31,541 nucleotides of DNA from Rhodospirillales bacterium (GTDB taxonomy: Bacteria > Pseudomonadota > Alphaproteobacteria > Rhodospirillales_A > JACZKS01). Position numbers and translations under genes: made by a program. This document shows, piece after piece, positions 18,748 to 26,017 of this stretch. Position 1 is the first letter of the stretch. Each line of letters starts with the position of its first letter. The notes beneath the pieces are model-generated. The model saw nothing but the letters and a program-made list of their open reading frames with translations, searched no databases and was not told where the DNA came from. The DNA lies in the NCBI GenBank assembly GCA_018648445.1, contig JABGRG010000015.1:1-31541 (forward strand), in the 5' to 3' direction.

Positions 18748-19169
18748 CGCTTCAAGAGATTGGATTGTCCGTCATCGGCCCACTTCGCTAATGTTTCGAT
18801 GATCCTACCCTTGGCTTCATTATTCTTCGTTATATGCGCAACCGTTGCTGCATAGGAAACGCCTGTTACAAAGCGTTCCACTTCTTTTGACCCTTTAGCG
18901 GGTTCATAACCAGACATACGGGATGTAAATCCCTCTACCTTTTTGATCACGGGGATCTGGGTAAAACTAAAGTCAACGTGATCAGTGGAACATGCCGGAA
19001 TGACACCCAATTGTTTTGGGCTCACTTTGATATTCAAAATATCAGAATTGAGGCTGGTGATTTTTCCACCTTGGTGATCCAAGAATGCCTGAAATTCTGG
19101 ATCTGTTTTAACGGACTGACAAGCTGCTAGTGCGCCAACACAGGCTACCAAGATGAATAGACGGGTCAT
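18744..19169 (-). CDS. N-terminal fragment: lipoprotein part of the alginate-lyase-like gene
   Basis: It starts at ATG 19169 behind AGAGGTG. The signal peptide MTRLFILVACVGALAAC ends in a lipobox (LAAC), so the product would be lipid-anchored. The frame ends early at TGA, just after the 5-bp duplication at 18758-18767. A stable truncated lipoprotein is possible, but the catalytic half is missing. Confidence 0.55.
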   Translation of the reverse strand: MTRLFILVACVGALAACQSVKTDPEFQAFLDHQGGKITSLNSDILNIKVSPKQLGVIPACSTDHVDFSFTQIPVIKKVEGFTSRMSGYEPAKGSKEVERFVTGVSYAATVAHITKNNEAKGRIIETLAKWADDGQSNLLKR

Positions 19170-19214
19170 CAACACCTCTCACTATGTCCGTTGATCAGAA
19201 TAGTTAAGGGATTT

Positions 19215-19271
19215 CGGTGACAGTTTACTTTTTACGGTCGTCTCTGTCCCTTAAAAAGTAAACTGTCACCG
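19215..19271. repeat. 20-bp perfect inverted repeat, hairpin with 17-base loop
   Basis: Positions 19215-19234 (CGGTGACAGTTTACTTTTTA) are perfectly complementary to 19252-19271. The hairpin contains the CTGTCACCG unit of the neighbouring arrays in both orientations. It lies 45 bp upstream of the alginate-lyase-like start. It could act as a bidirectional terminator or as a transposase recognition hairpin. Confidence 0.8.
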
Positions 19272-19411
19272 TAATACACCGTAATACAAGTAAACTGTCA
19301 CCGTAATACTATGGACCCTGGGAATTATTTGCACTGTCACCGGAACGTCACCGGAACTTGTCACCGGAACTGTGGGAATTATGTGCACTGTCACCGGAAC
19401 CTCACCGGAAC
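19265..19411 (+). repeat. Array of CTGTCACCGTAATAC and TCACCGGAAC units
   Basis: CTGTCACCGTAATAC occurs at 19263-19277 and 19295-19309. TCACCGGAAC follows five times (19337, 19348, 19361, 19391 and 19402 as unit starts). Two longer copies that read GGGAATTAT(T/G)TGCACTGTC then CACCGGAAC lie at 19320-19346 and 19374-19400. The array starts beside the hairpin and ends 115 bp before the first islet lipoprotein. It belongs to the same family as the arrays at 18191-18280 and 21044-21094. Confidence 0.8.
19309..19324 (+). repeat. Left arm of a perfect 16-bp inverted repeat (partner 21100-21115)
   Basis: CTATGGACCCTGGGAA here is exactly complementary to 21100-21115. Between the arms are two lipoprotein genes and two repeat arrays that read outward from each arm: TTAT then CTGTCACCGG on this side, TTATAAGCTGTCCCGG on the other (read from the right end). 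Confidence 0.8.
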
Positions 19412-19525
19412 CCAAAAAATCACCACGGTAAGGTGTTGTCGGCTTGATGCTTCGCTGATAGTTTGCGCAATCTTAAGTCGTTAAACAATCTGCACAATCT
19501 TAAGCAGTCAAAAGGAGAGAAACGA

Positions 19526-20254
19526 ATGTCGGTAATTTTGCGTGTGGCAACGCTCTGGTTGGTATTAATGGTGGTCTCCGGTTGCGCCACACCGCCGGCA
19601 ATACCGTTCGATCGGGCGAGTGCCGGCGACATTAAGACGATCGGAATCCTGGCCCCCGCCTTTCCTGAACGGCCGACGGCCTTCGTTGCCGCAAGTCCTG
19701 GCCAAAGTTTCGGATTGATAGGGGCGCTTATCGACGCCGGCATTCAGGCCAATCAGGAGAAACGTCTGAATGCCGCCCTCGACAGCCAACAATTCGTGGC
19801 CGATCCGGTTTTCACCGACTCCTTGGCAGAAGCCGCAAAGGCGCAGGGCTACGCGGTGACGCCCATTCACGTGGATCGGGTCAAGAAGGATCGCTTCCTT
19901 GAGCAGTATCCACCGATCGATGAGACAAAGGTTGACGCCTATCTCGACGTGATCTTCGTCAACTACGGCTACATGGCCGCTGGGATGGCCGATTCATCTC
20001 CTTTCCGGCCTTGGATAACCATGCGCTGCCAACTGGTTCGGGCCAGTGATTCAACGGTTCTCATGCAGGACGCGGTAAACTACAACCCGCTTGGCCGCGT
20101 TGGCCAGAACGGTACAACGGTCACACTATCGCCTGATCCCACCTTCGCCTTCTCCAATATGGAAACGCTCGAATCCTCTCCCGCCCGCGCCGCTGAAGGC
20201 TTGCAAGTCGCCCTTGGCAAAGTAGCCGCCGCGGTGGGTACCCTTCTGCGCTGA
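19526..20254 (+). CDS. Lipoprotein of unknown function (islet gene 1)
   Basis: ATG 19526 follows AAAGGAGAG, a strong ribosome site. The upstream open frame from 19463 is not used. The 242-residue product has a signal peptide with lipobox VSGC and is predicted to be anchored in a membrane facing the periplasm. The mature protein is mixed alpha/beta with no recognised catalytic motif. Segments such as IKTIGILAPAFPERPTAF and MRCQLVRASDSTVLMQDAVNYNP suggest a periplasmic fold of the kind seen in uncharacterised envelope lipoproteins. The partner gene follows by 12 bp, so the two probably form an operon. Base composition is back to that of the core genome. Confidence 0.8.
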   Translation: MSVILRVATLWLVLMVVSGCATPPAIPFDRASAGDIKTIGILAPAFPERPTAFVAASPGQSFGLIGALIDAGIQANQEKRLNAALDSQQFVADPVFTDSLAEAAKAQGYAVTPIHVDRVKKDRFLEQYPPIDETKVDAYLDVIFVNYGYMAAGMADSSPFRPWITMRCQLVRASDSTVLMQDAVNYNPLGRVGQNGTTVTLSPDPTFAFSNMETLESSPARAAEGLQVALGKVAAAVGTLLR

Positions 20255-20266
20255 GGAATACCTCCG

Positions 20267-20896
20267 ATGAAACGCCGCCACCTCTTGCTGGTCTGCGTGG
20301 CATGTGCGCTGCTCGGCGGGTGCCAAACGAAAAAAGACGTGCCGCCTGTTCTGACGGTGTCAGCGGCCGAATGCATCGCGACGCCTGTTCTGGATTCGTC
20401 GGTTCCGATGACCTTCGATGGCAAGAAAAAATCGACGCAATCGCTGGAGATTTCCGCCAGTTCTTCCTGTCTGACGGATACCCAAGGTCGACGGCGGCTT
20501 TTCCGTCTGCTCCGGCTGCCCGGCGGCGATATCCCCTACACGGTTTCCGTCGCCAGCCTCGCCCACGGCTACACCGTGTTTGCCCCCCACTTCATGCTAT
20601 TGAACGCCCGGGGCGAAACGGTCCGGGAGATCGACCCGCAGACCCTCATGTTCCGTAGCGGCTCCTTGACGGGTATTTTCCGTCCTCGCGCCGGTGAGCG
20701 CTACCTTCTGATCGTTTCGAACCCCGACGCCGTGGGCAAACGGTTCTCTCGCACCGTCGAAAACATGACTGCAACCATGGTGGCGGCTGGCGGCGCCTTC
20801 TTCCACATTTATTCCGGCGACGACACCACGAACAGCTTCGTCTACTCGCACGCCGGAGAGATCGTCATCACAGTCTACCCCGTGCCGACTTCGTAA
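20267..20896 (+). CDS. Lipoprotein, weakly MalM-like (islet gene 2)
   Basis: This 209-residue product has a signal peptide and lipobox LGGC. The central region around residues 85-170 is built of beta strands: HGYTVFAPHFMLLNARGETV, then FRSGSLTGIFRPRAGERYLLIVSN. It is reminiscent of MalM (periplasmic maltose-operon protein), but the similarity is weak and was judged by eye. It lies directly behind the first lipoprotein gene. Both could form an envelope complex. The specific role is unknown. Confidence 0.75.
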   Translation: MKRRHLLLVCVACALLGGCQTKKDVPPVLTVSAAECIATPVLDSSVPMTFDGKKKSTQSLEISASSSCLTDTQGRRRLFRLLRLPGGDIPYTVSVASLAHGYTVFAPHFMLLNARGETVREIDPQTLMFRSGSLTGIFRPRAGERYLLIVSNPDAVGKRFSRTVENMTATMVAAGGAFFHIYSGDDTTNSFVYSHAGEIVITVYPVPTS

Positions 20897-21099
20897 TTCC
20901 GGGATGAATTCCGGGGTGTCCCCGGAATTGTCCGTAATTTTAGCCGTCCCAGTTTTCAACTTCCTAGGCCGTGCCCGCAATTCGGACATTTGTCAGGAAA
21001 GCGGGATGACCAAAAGAAAAACGGAAAAACCGGGAGAAAAACCGGGACGACGAAAAACCGGGACAGCTTATCGACGAAGAACCGGGACAGCTTATAATT

Positions 21100-21115
21100 T
21101 TCCCAGGGTCCATAG
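21100..21115 (-). repeat. Right arm of the 16-bp inverted repeat (partner 19309-19324)
   Basis: TTCCCAGGGTCCATAG is the exact reverse complement of the left arm. It overlaps the beginning of the REP-like hairpin that ends in GGGCGGAGCCCGG at 21151-21163, whose inverted counterpart lies at 18116-18128. Confidence 0.8.
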
Positions 21116-21303
21116 GGGCACACGTCCCTATGCCGCCGGAGGCGCGGGGCGGGCGGAGCCCGGCGTTGGCTATGCGGTGCTTTAGCGGAAGAGGGGTTGA
21201 CTTTTTACTCTAATTAGGATATATATCATATCTTGCTGTTTTAATTGTGAAACTAAGCTGATTGACTGCGGTTAAGCGGCTGAAAACAAACGCGGAATCG
21301 TCG

Positions 21304-21413
21304 AAATGACGATTTTTGACGAGGAATGACGAGGTTTTGTTTGTGGGATTCGCGGTTTTCCCTTTTGGTTCAAGGGGTTGTCGCGAATCGAGGTGGACGG
21401 AAAATCGTCATTT
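21304..21413. repeat. Nested inverted repeats downstream of the DUF2333 gene
   Basis: AAATGACGATTTT (21304-21316) is perfectly complementary to 21401-21413. Inside lies a second pair, GATTCGCG (21347-21354) with CGCGAATC (21382-21389). It begins about 30 bp after the DUF2333 stop on the minus strand, so a transcription terminator or a structured RNA is possible. No T-run follows on the minus strand. Confidence 0.45.
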
Positions 21414-21445
21414 TTCCGACCGGCCGGGGAAGAGGTTTCGCGGAC

Positions 21446-22444
21446 CTACTTCAGCAGGATGTTTTCGACTTCCTTTAGCTGGGTTCGGGCGCGCAGCAGG
21501 TAGAATCCCTGCACGGCCAGATGGCTGGGGACGGCTAGCCCATCGTTGGCGCCGTTGGAGACGACCAGCGGGTCCATGACGGCGGCGGTTTTCAGGCTGC
21601 CCAACATTTGCGCCCAGGCCTTGTCCACTTTCTTTTCGGCGATGACTTCGGCGAAATCGATGCCGATTTCACGCAGCAGGATGAAATAGCCGTACAGGCG
21701 GCCCTTGGCAGCGTAGAAGATGTCATCGGCCTGGGTGTCGAACCAACCGGCGTCCGATCCCATGGCGCGTTGGTCGAGTGCGGCGGACGCGCTGCCCAGA
21801 TCGGAACCGACGCGGGCCAGAAAGACGATCAGATTATCGGCGCGCTTGTCATAAACCGCGTTGCCTTCGCCCAACCGCTCGTTATAACGCACGAGGGCCT
21901 TCTGGCCTGCTATGTACTGGCGTTCGGCGCTGGCCGTAGGCATCAGCGAGGTGGAGGGCTCCCACACCCAGATGGTGCCGTCGTATTTCAGCAACCCCGA
22001 GGCCTTGTCGAGATCGGCGTCGGCCTGACTGGAACCGCGCGTGCGGCCCAACACATCCGTCATCTCAATGGCGAAGCGCGAAACGGCATAGACCAGCCCC
22101 ATCTGGAAATTGGGCATGTTGTCGAGCATGGATGACGGGAAAATGAAGGGCTTGTTGGCGACCCATTTGGTTTGCGTCACCTCGCGATCGATAAGGGCGG
22201 CGGCGGCGGCTACGGCGCGGCTTCCCTTGGCGACCTGAAACTCGGCGGGCGCCTCGAAGGCCACGTCGTCGTTGATGGTGTTGGCCAGCATCATGCCGAC
22301 CGGATAATACAGCGCCATCACGGCCACAAGGCCGCCCACCACCAGCGCCCACCGGCCACCCGCGAAGACGCCACGCAGCCACTGGCGCGCACGATCACGC
22401 GCGCCTGCGAACCAATCGGAAATCCGGTCCCATAAATCTGTCAA
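21446..22444 (-). CDS. DUF2333 family protein, single-pass membrane-anchored
   Basis: This 332-residue protein matches the conserved DUF2333 family. It has one hydrophobic helix near the N-terminus (WALVVGGLVAVMALYYPVGMML). The family body then contains FIFPSSMLDNMPNFQMGLVYAVSRFAIEM and, near the C-terminus, SHLAVQGFYLLRARTQLKEVE. The function of the family is unknown. The TTG at 22444 is chosen because GGGAGG stands seven bases before it. A GTG at 22462 would put that ribosome site inside the coding region. The gene is divergent from the enolase-superfamily gene, with a 127-bp spacer. Confidence 0.88.
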   Translation of the reverse strand: MTDLWDRISDWFAGARDRARQWLRGVFAGGRWALVVGGLVAVMALYYPVGMMLANTINDDVAFEAPAEFQVAKGSRAVAAAAALIDREVTQTKWVANKPFIFPSSMLDNMPNFQMGLVYAVSRFAIEMTDVLGRTRGSSQADADLDKASGLLKYDGTIWVWEPSTSLMPTASAERQYIAGQKALVRYNERLGEGNAVYDKRADNLIVFLARVGSDLGSASAALDQRAMGSDAGWFDTQADDIFYAAKGRLYGYFILLREIGIDFAEVIAEKKVDKAWAQMLGSLKTAAVMDPLVVSNGANDGLAVPSHLAVQGFYLLRARTQLKEVENILLK

Positions 22445-22571
22445 AAGAATTCCTCCCGTCACCCACTATACCGAAGATCGGTACTTAATATGGCGGAAAA
22501 AATGCGCCTCGCCAGTGTCCCAGGTCACGTTATACTCGGGCAAAGCGGTAAATAGGGGAGAAAGTACCGTC

Positions 22572-23693
22572 ATGAAAATCACCGATATCGAAACCATCAT
22601 CCTGCGATTGCCCGAACCGGTACTTCCCAACGGGGATAATCTGCAAGACGTCCTGATAATCCGCATCCATACCGACGACGGATTGGTCGGAATCGGCGAG
22701 GCCCATACCTCACCCACGGTGCTCAAAGCGATCATCGACGCGCCCATATCGCATCTTACGACCCAGGGCTTGAAACCCCTTCTGCTCGGCAAAAATCCGT
22801 TGCGCATCAACGAGCTGTGGAACGCCATGTACGACCACACGGTATCCTACGGCCGCCGCGGCGCGGTGATGCAGGCGATCAGCGGTATCGACATCGCACT
22901 ATGGGATCTGCTGGGAAAAGCAACGGGTCAGCCCATCCACCAATTGCTGGGCGGCAAGGTTCGCAACGCGGTTCCGGCCTATGCCAGCGACCTGACGCCA
23001 GCCACGCCTGAAGGCATGATCGAACAGGCCAAGCGCCATGCCGAAGCCGGTTTCACGGGAATGAAATTCGGTTGGGGCGGACTTGGCGGCGATGTGAAAT
23101 CGGATGCCAAATGGGTGGGCGAAATTCGCGCCCACCTTGGCCCCAATATCGCCCTGATGCTGGACATGGGAACGCCGGTCCCCTTCGAGCAGGCCGTATG
23201 GCTGGCGGGTGCTCTGGCCGAGAACGACGTCTATTTCCTGGAAGAACCCCTGTCACCGGATGATCTGGACGGTTTTTCCAACCTTGTCGCGGTTTCGCCC
23301 ACGCCCATTGCCACCGGAGAAAAGGAAACCAGCCGGTTCGGCTTTCGCGACCTGATGGAACGGGGCGGCCTTCGCATTATCCAGCCCGACATTGCCAGAT
23401 GCGGCGGTATCACAGAAACCCGCCGCATCGCGGCCCTGGCTGAAACCCGCAACGTACGGGTCATTCCGCATTGCTGGTCAACGGACATCCTTGTTGCCGC
23501 GACGCTGCATTTCCTGGCCACGCAAAAGGACGCACCCTGGCAGGAATTCAATGTGATGGATAATCCGTTGAAATCCGGTCTCGCGAACGAACCTTTCAAA
23601 CTGGCGGACGGCATGCTGCGCATTCCGGACGGGCCGGGTTTGGGGATCGAACTGAACGAAGAAACGATTGAGCGCTACCGCTGGACGCCCTGA
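22572..23693 (+). CDS. Mandelate racemase/muconate lactonizing enzyme family protein
   Basis: This enolase-superfamily enzyme of 373 residues abstracts a proton alpha to a carboxylate of an acid sugar or similar substrate. The Mg-binding acidic residues are visible: Asp in LMLDMGTP, Glu in FLEEPLS and Glu in ATGEKE. A general-base lysine is in GMKFGWGG. A His/Asp dyad (QPDIARCGG and VIPHCW) is of the mandelate-racemase type. ATG 22572 follows GGGGAGAAAG. The frame upstream to 22515 is not supported. The substrate cannot be told. Its neighbours do not help, as it stands alone in a divergent arrangement. Confidence 0.9.
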   Translation: MKITDIETIILRLPEPVLPNGDNLQDVLIIRIHTDDGLVGIGEAHTSPTVLKAIIDAPISHLTTQGLKPLLLGKNPLRINELWNAMYDHTVSYGRRGAVMQAISGIDIALWDLLGKATGQPIHQLLGGKVRNAVPAYASDLTPATPEGMIEQAKRHAEAGFTGMKFGWGGLGGDVKSDAKWVGEIRAHLGPNIALMLDMGTPVPFEQAVWLAGALAENDVYFLEEPLSPDDLDGFSNLVAVSPTPIATGEKETSRFGFRDLMERGGLRIIQPDIARCGGITETRRIAALAETRNVRVIPHCWSTDILVAATLHFLATQKDAPWQEFNVMDNPLKSGLANEPFKLADGMLRIPDGPGLGIELNEETIERYRWTP

Positions 23694-23695
23694 GA

Positions 23696-24217
23696 TTAGC
23701 GCTTCGGCGCGCCTTTTTCCTTTTTGCGGGGCTGACCGCCGCGCGAGCGCTTGTTGGCTTCGCGCAGACGTTTTGAAAGCTCGATGGCCAACGAATGGTA
23801 AAAGCGTTTGCCGAAACCAGACTTTTCGTTAAGTTTCTCGTTCATCTGTGCGGCGTCAATAAACACCGTCTCGACGTTGCCGACAGCGGCTACCGAGGCA
23901 CTGGTCGGCGCGTCGTCGACAAAAGACATCTCGCCAAAGATCGCGCCGCGTCCAAGGCGCGTCACCTCAACCGAAAGCCGGCCGGGAATTCGCTTGGCCT
24001 TGGTCTTGCCGTCCTTGCCCTTGACCTTGACCTTTTTTATGACCCGCACGCCATGCTCGACCCGCACTTCGCCTTTGGTAACCACGAAAATACCCTGCAG
24101 CACGATACCTTGTTGAATGATGAGCTGCCCGTCCTTGAATCGGCGCGTCGTGCCCGAATCAAGGAGCGCCTGCCGCTCTTCGATGCTTAGAATGCTAAAG
24201 GTGCCGTTGAACGCCAT
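23696..24217 (-). CDS. Cyclic-nucleotide-binding-domain protein without DNA-binding domain
   Basis: This 173-residue protein is built on the CRP-type beta-barrel (residues about 5-130) but has no helix-turn-helix, so it is not a DNA-binding CRP regulator. The phosphate-binding cassette GAIFGEMSFVDDAPTSASV keeps Gly-Glu, but Thr/Ser replaces the usual Arg, so cAMP binding is doubtful. A Lys-rich insertion (KKVKVKGKDGKTKAKR, residues about 60-80) and a basic tail (RSRGGQPRKKEKGAPKR) give it a strong positive charge. ATG 24217 follows AAGGAAATGTA. It ends 3 bp from the convergent enolase-superfamily gene. Confidence 0.85.
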   Translation of the reverse strand: MAFNGTFSILSIEERQALLDSGTTRRFKDGQLIIQQGIVLQGIFVVTKGEVRVEHGVRVIKKVKVKGKDGKTKAKRIPGRLSVEVTRLGRGAIFGEMSFVDDAPTSASVAAVGNVETVFIDAAQMNEKLNEKSGFGKRFYHSLAIELSKRLREANKRSRGGQPRKKEKGAPKR

Positions 24218-24293
24218 TACATTTCCTTCCCCGGCAAATCGTGCCGCAATTTTCGGCCACAGGCAAGACGTGTGCGGTGTTTTCGCTGACAAA

Positions 24294-24302
24294 TGTTATA
24301 AT
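24294..24302 (+). promoter_or_regulatory. Extended -10 promoter of the cupin gene
   Basis: TGTTATAAT is an extended -10 element (TG, one base, TATAAT). It lies 48 bp before the cupin ATG and would give a leader of about 40 bases. No good -35 is seen, which is typical of extended -10 promoters. It also lies upstream of the divergent cyclic-nucleotide-domain gene, which starts at 24217. Confidence 0.5.
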
Positions 24303-24350
24303 CCGGAAAAATCCTCGGTGCGCGGAAAGCGCCTGATCGGAGGGAAGTCG

Positions 24351-24803
24351 ATGACCACCAAGTCGCATCACACTGCAGACGAAATCAACGCCACCGAGCA
24401 AACGGCCGTCCGCCACCCCCTGAACGCGGGTGCCGTTCGCCATACGCGTACGCTAGGCAACCTGGCAGGTCTGCAACACCTGGGCGTCCATCTGGTGCGC
24501 GTGGAACCGGGATTTCAAACCACCGAGTACCATGTGCACCACATGGAGGAAGAGTTCGTCTACATCCTTTCGGGGCGCGGAAAGGCAACCATCGACGGAA
24601 TTCAATCGGCTGTAGGCCCTGGTGATTTTCTGGGTTTCGCCGCGGGCGGCCCGGCCCACGTCATGCGCAACGACGGGCCGGAGGATTTGGTTTATCTGAT
24701 GGCAGGCGAAAGGCGCGATTCGGATGTGGTCGACTATCCCAATGCAAGAAAACGCCTGCTCAAGCAGGACGGGGGCCGCGAGTTCGTCGATCTGCCCGAA
24801 TAA
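24351..24803 (+). CDS. Cupin domain protein
   Basis: This 150-residue single cupin barrel has both motifs. Motif 1 contains HVHHMEEEFVYILSGRG with metal ligands His61, His63 and Glu67/68. Motif 2 is GPGDFLGFAAGGPAHVMRN. It is probably a metal-binding dioxygenase, isomerase or sugar/acid-binding protein. ATG 24351 follows GGAGGGAAG, so longer frames upstream are rejected. The exported amidohydrolase gene follows 11 bp downstream, and the two are probably one operon. Confidence 0.9.
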   Translation: MTTKSHHTADEINATEQTAVRHPLNAGAVRHTRTLGNLAGLQHLGVHLVRVEPGFQTTEYHVHHMEEEFVYILSGRGKATIDGIQSAVGPGDFLGFAAGGPAHVMRNDGPEDLVYLMAGERRDSDVVDYPNARKRLLKQDGGREFVDLPE

Positions 24804-24814
24804 GGAGGTGCGGA

Positions 24815-26017
24815 ATGAAGCAATCGATTGGCCTCGCCATTGTGGTTTTCGCACTGGGAGCGTTCGCGGCGGACAACGCAACGGCGCAGGGGATGTCGTG
24901 GCAGGTTTTTGCCAAACCCGACAAAACCTTGTTGGCATGTCTGTCCAGCGAATTGGACAAGCGGCAGCTAAAAGCGCTTTCCTCGGGTGAACGACCAAAA
25001 AACAAAAAGCTGCGCCGTGCCGCCGGGCGCGCATATAAAGACTGCACACAAAATACCGCCACAGATTCGGCCTCAAATTCAGGAGGGCGAAACCACCGAA
25101 TTTCCTTCATCGACGCCCATGCCCACGCATCGGCAAAATCGGCCAGCGGCACCCTGACTTCCATGGAGAGCATGGGGATTGAGCGCACCATTACCATGCC
25201 GCCGCCCGTAGCGCCGGGCCAAAATATAAGGATATCGGAAAAAGACTTCGTGCGAGCAGCCCAAAAACACCCCGACAAGTTCGTCTATTTCGGCGGCGGG
25301 GCTAGCCTGAATAAAATGGTTCATCAGGCGGCGCAGAGTGGAAAAATGCCGGATTCGCTGCGCAAGAAATTCACCGAAACGGCGCAAGACATATTGGACG
25401 ACGGAGCCAAGGGCTTTGGTGAAATCACCGCCCTGCATCTCTCGTTGCGAAAAAATCACCCGTATATGGGCACGCCGCCCGACCATCCCCTGTTCTTGCT
25501 GCTGTCTGACATCGCGGGCAAGGCCGGGGTTCCCATAGATTTTCATATGGAAGCCGTTCTCCAGGACATGCCGTTGCCCGCCGAAATCGCCGGGCGGCCA
25601 AACCCGGATATTCTGAGTGCCAACATCGCCGCCTTCGAACGCTTGATGGCGCACAATCGCAATACGACGATCATCTGGGCGCATGCGGGTTGGGGCAATA
25701 CGGGTCAGCGCACGGTCGAACTTTGCCGCAAGCTGTTGGAGGCCCATCCAAACCTTTTCATGAGCATCAAGATAGAAAAGAAGGGGCGGCCGAAAATCAG
25801 GCTGCTGGATCGATCGGGCATGCTGGTGTCCGAATGGCTGGAGTTGTTCACCCAATTCCCTGATCGCTTCATTTTGGGCAGCGATGAAAAATACGACCGC
25901 GACGCCAAAAGAGCCCAAAAGAACACGCACGGCATCCGCAGGCTACTGGATCAACTGCCGCCCGATCTGGCCCAGCATATCGCACACGATAACCCGAAGC
26001 GGCTGTTCGGACTTTAG
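24815..26017 (+). CDS. Exported amidohydrolase-family protein
   Basis: This 400-residue product has a signal peptide (about residues 1-25, ending near ATAQG) and a polar ~65-residue extension. A metal-dependent TIM-barrel hydrolase of the amidohydrolase_2 (ACMSD/TatD-like) type follows. Visible sites are FIDAHAHAS (HxH), DFHME, WAHAGWGN and GSDEKYDRD, which supply the metal ligands and catalytic Asp. It is predicted to act outside the cytoplasm, which is uncommon for the family. AAGGAGG six bases before ATG 24815 is a perfect ribosome site. The stop abuts the convergent cysS stop with no gap. Confidence 0.88.
   Translation: MKQSIGLAIVVFALGAFAADNATAQGMSWQVFAKPDKTLLACLSSELDKRQLKALSSGERPKNKKLRRAAGRAYKDCTQNTATDSASNSGGRNHRISFIDAHAHASAKSASGTLTSMESMGIERTITMPPPVAPGQNIRISEKDFVRAAQKHPDKFVYFGGGASLNKMVHQAAQSGKMPDSLRKKFTETAQDILDDGAKGFGEITALHLSLRKNHPYMGTPPDHPLFLLLSDIAGKAGVPIDFHMEAVLQDMPLPAEIAGRPNPDILSANIAAFERLMAHNRNTTIIWAHAGWGNTGQRTVELCRKLLEAHPNLFMSIKIEKKGRPKIRLLDRSGMLVSEWLELFTQFPDRFILGSDEKYDRDAKRAQKNTHGIRRLLDQLPPDLAQHIAHDNPKRLFGL

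Larger units (their letters stand above)
18292..19169 (-). pseudogene. Alginate-lyase-like lipoprotein gene split by a 5-bp duplication
   Basis: Two minus-strand frames (18744-19169 and 18292-18747) join into one protein of about 290 residues if one copy of the tandem GATTG-GATTG at 18758-18767 is removed. The repaired reading is ...DGQSLEALINEDGSIQ. The second half shares with PL5 alginate lyases the R-x-x-RALWYHN-x-AL pattern and the following DHSIFANW segment (AlgL has RALAYHNYAL and DPSIFA). Base composition and codon use are clearly more AT-rich than the neighbours, so it is probably acquired. It is shorter than AlgL, so the C-terminus may also be reduced. It may be dead or a frame-switchable contingency gene. 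Confidence 0.65.
20897..21445. repeat. Intergenic repeat region, right edge of islet
   Basis: No credible gene is seen here. A CCGGGGTGTCCCCGG palindrome (20921-20935) with TTGTCCGTAATTTT follows the lipoprotein stop. Next come repeated AAAACCGGGA units (21023-21062) and two copies of ACCGGGACAGCTTA (21057-21070 and 21081-21094). The right 16-bp arm is at 21100-21115, and the REP-like sequence (AGGGGCACACGTCCCT, then GGGCGGAGCCCGG at 21151-21163) follows. 21187-21260 is AT-rich, and nested inverted repeats follow at 21304-21413. Confidence 0.7.

Noticed and set aside
19263..19411. CRISPR-like repeat array
   Set aside because: Units are only 10-15 bp, unequally spaced and degenerate, with no equal-length spacers and no cas genes nearby.
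22445..22462. GTG start for DUF2333
   Set aside because: It would place the GGGAGG ribosome site inside the coding sequence. TTG 22444 lies at the correct distance from it.
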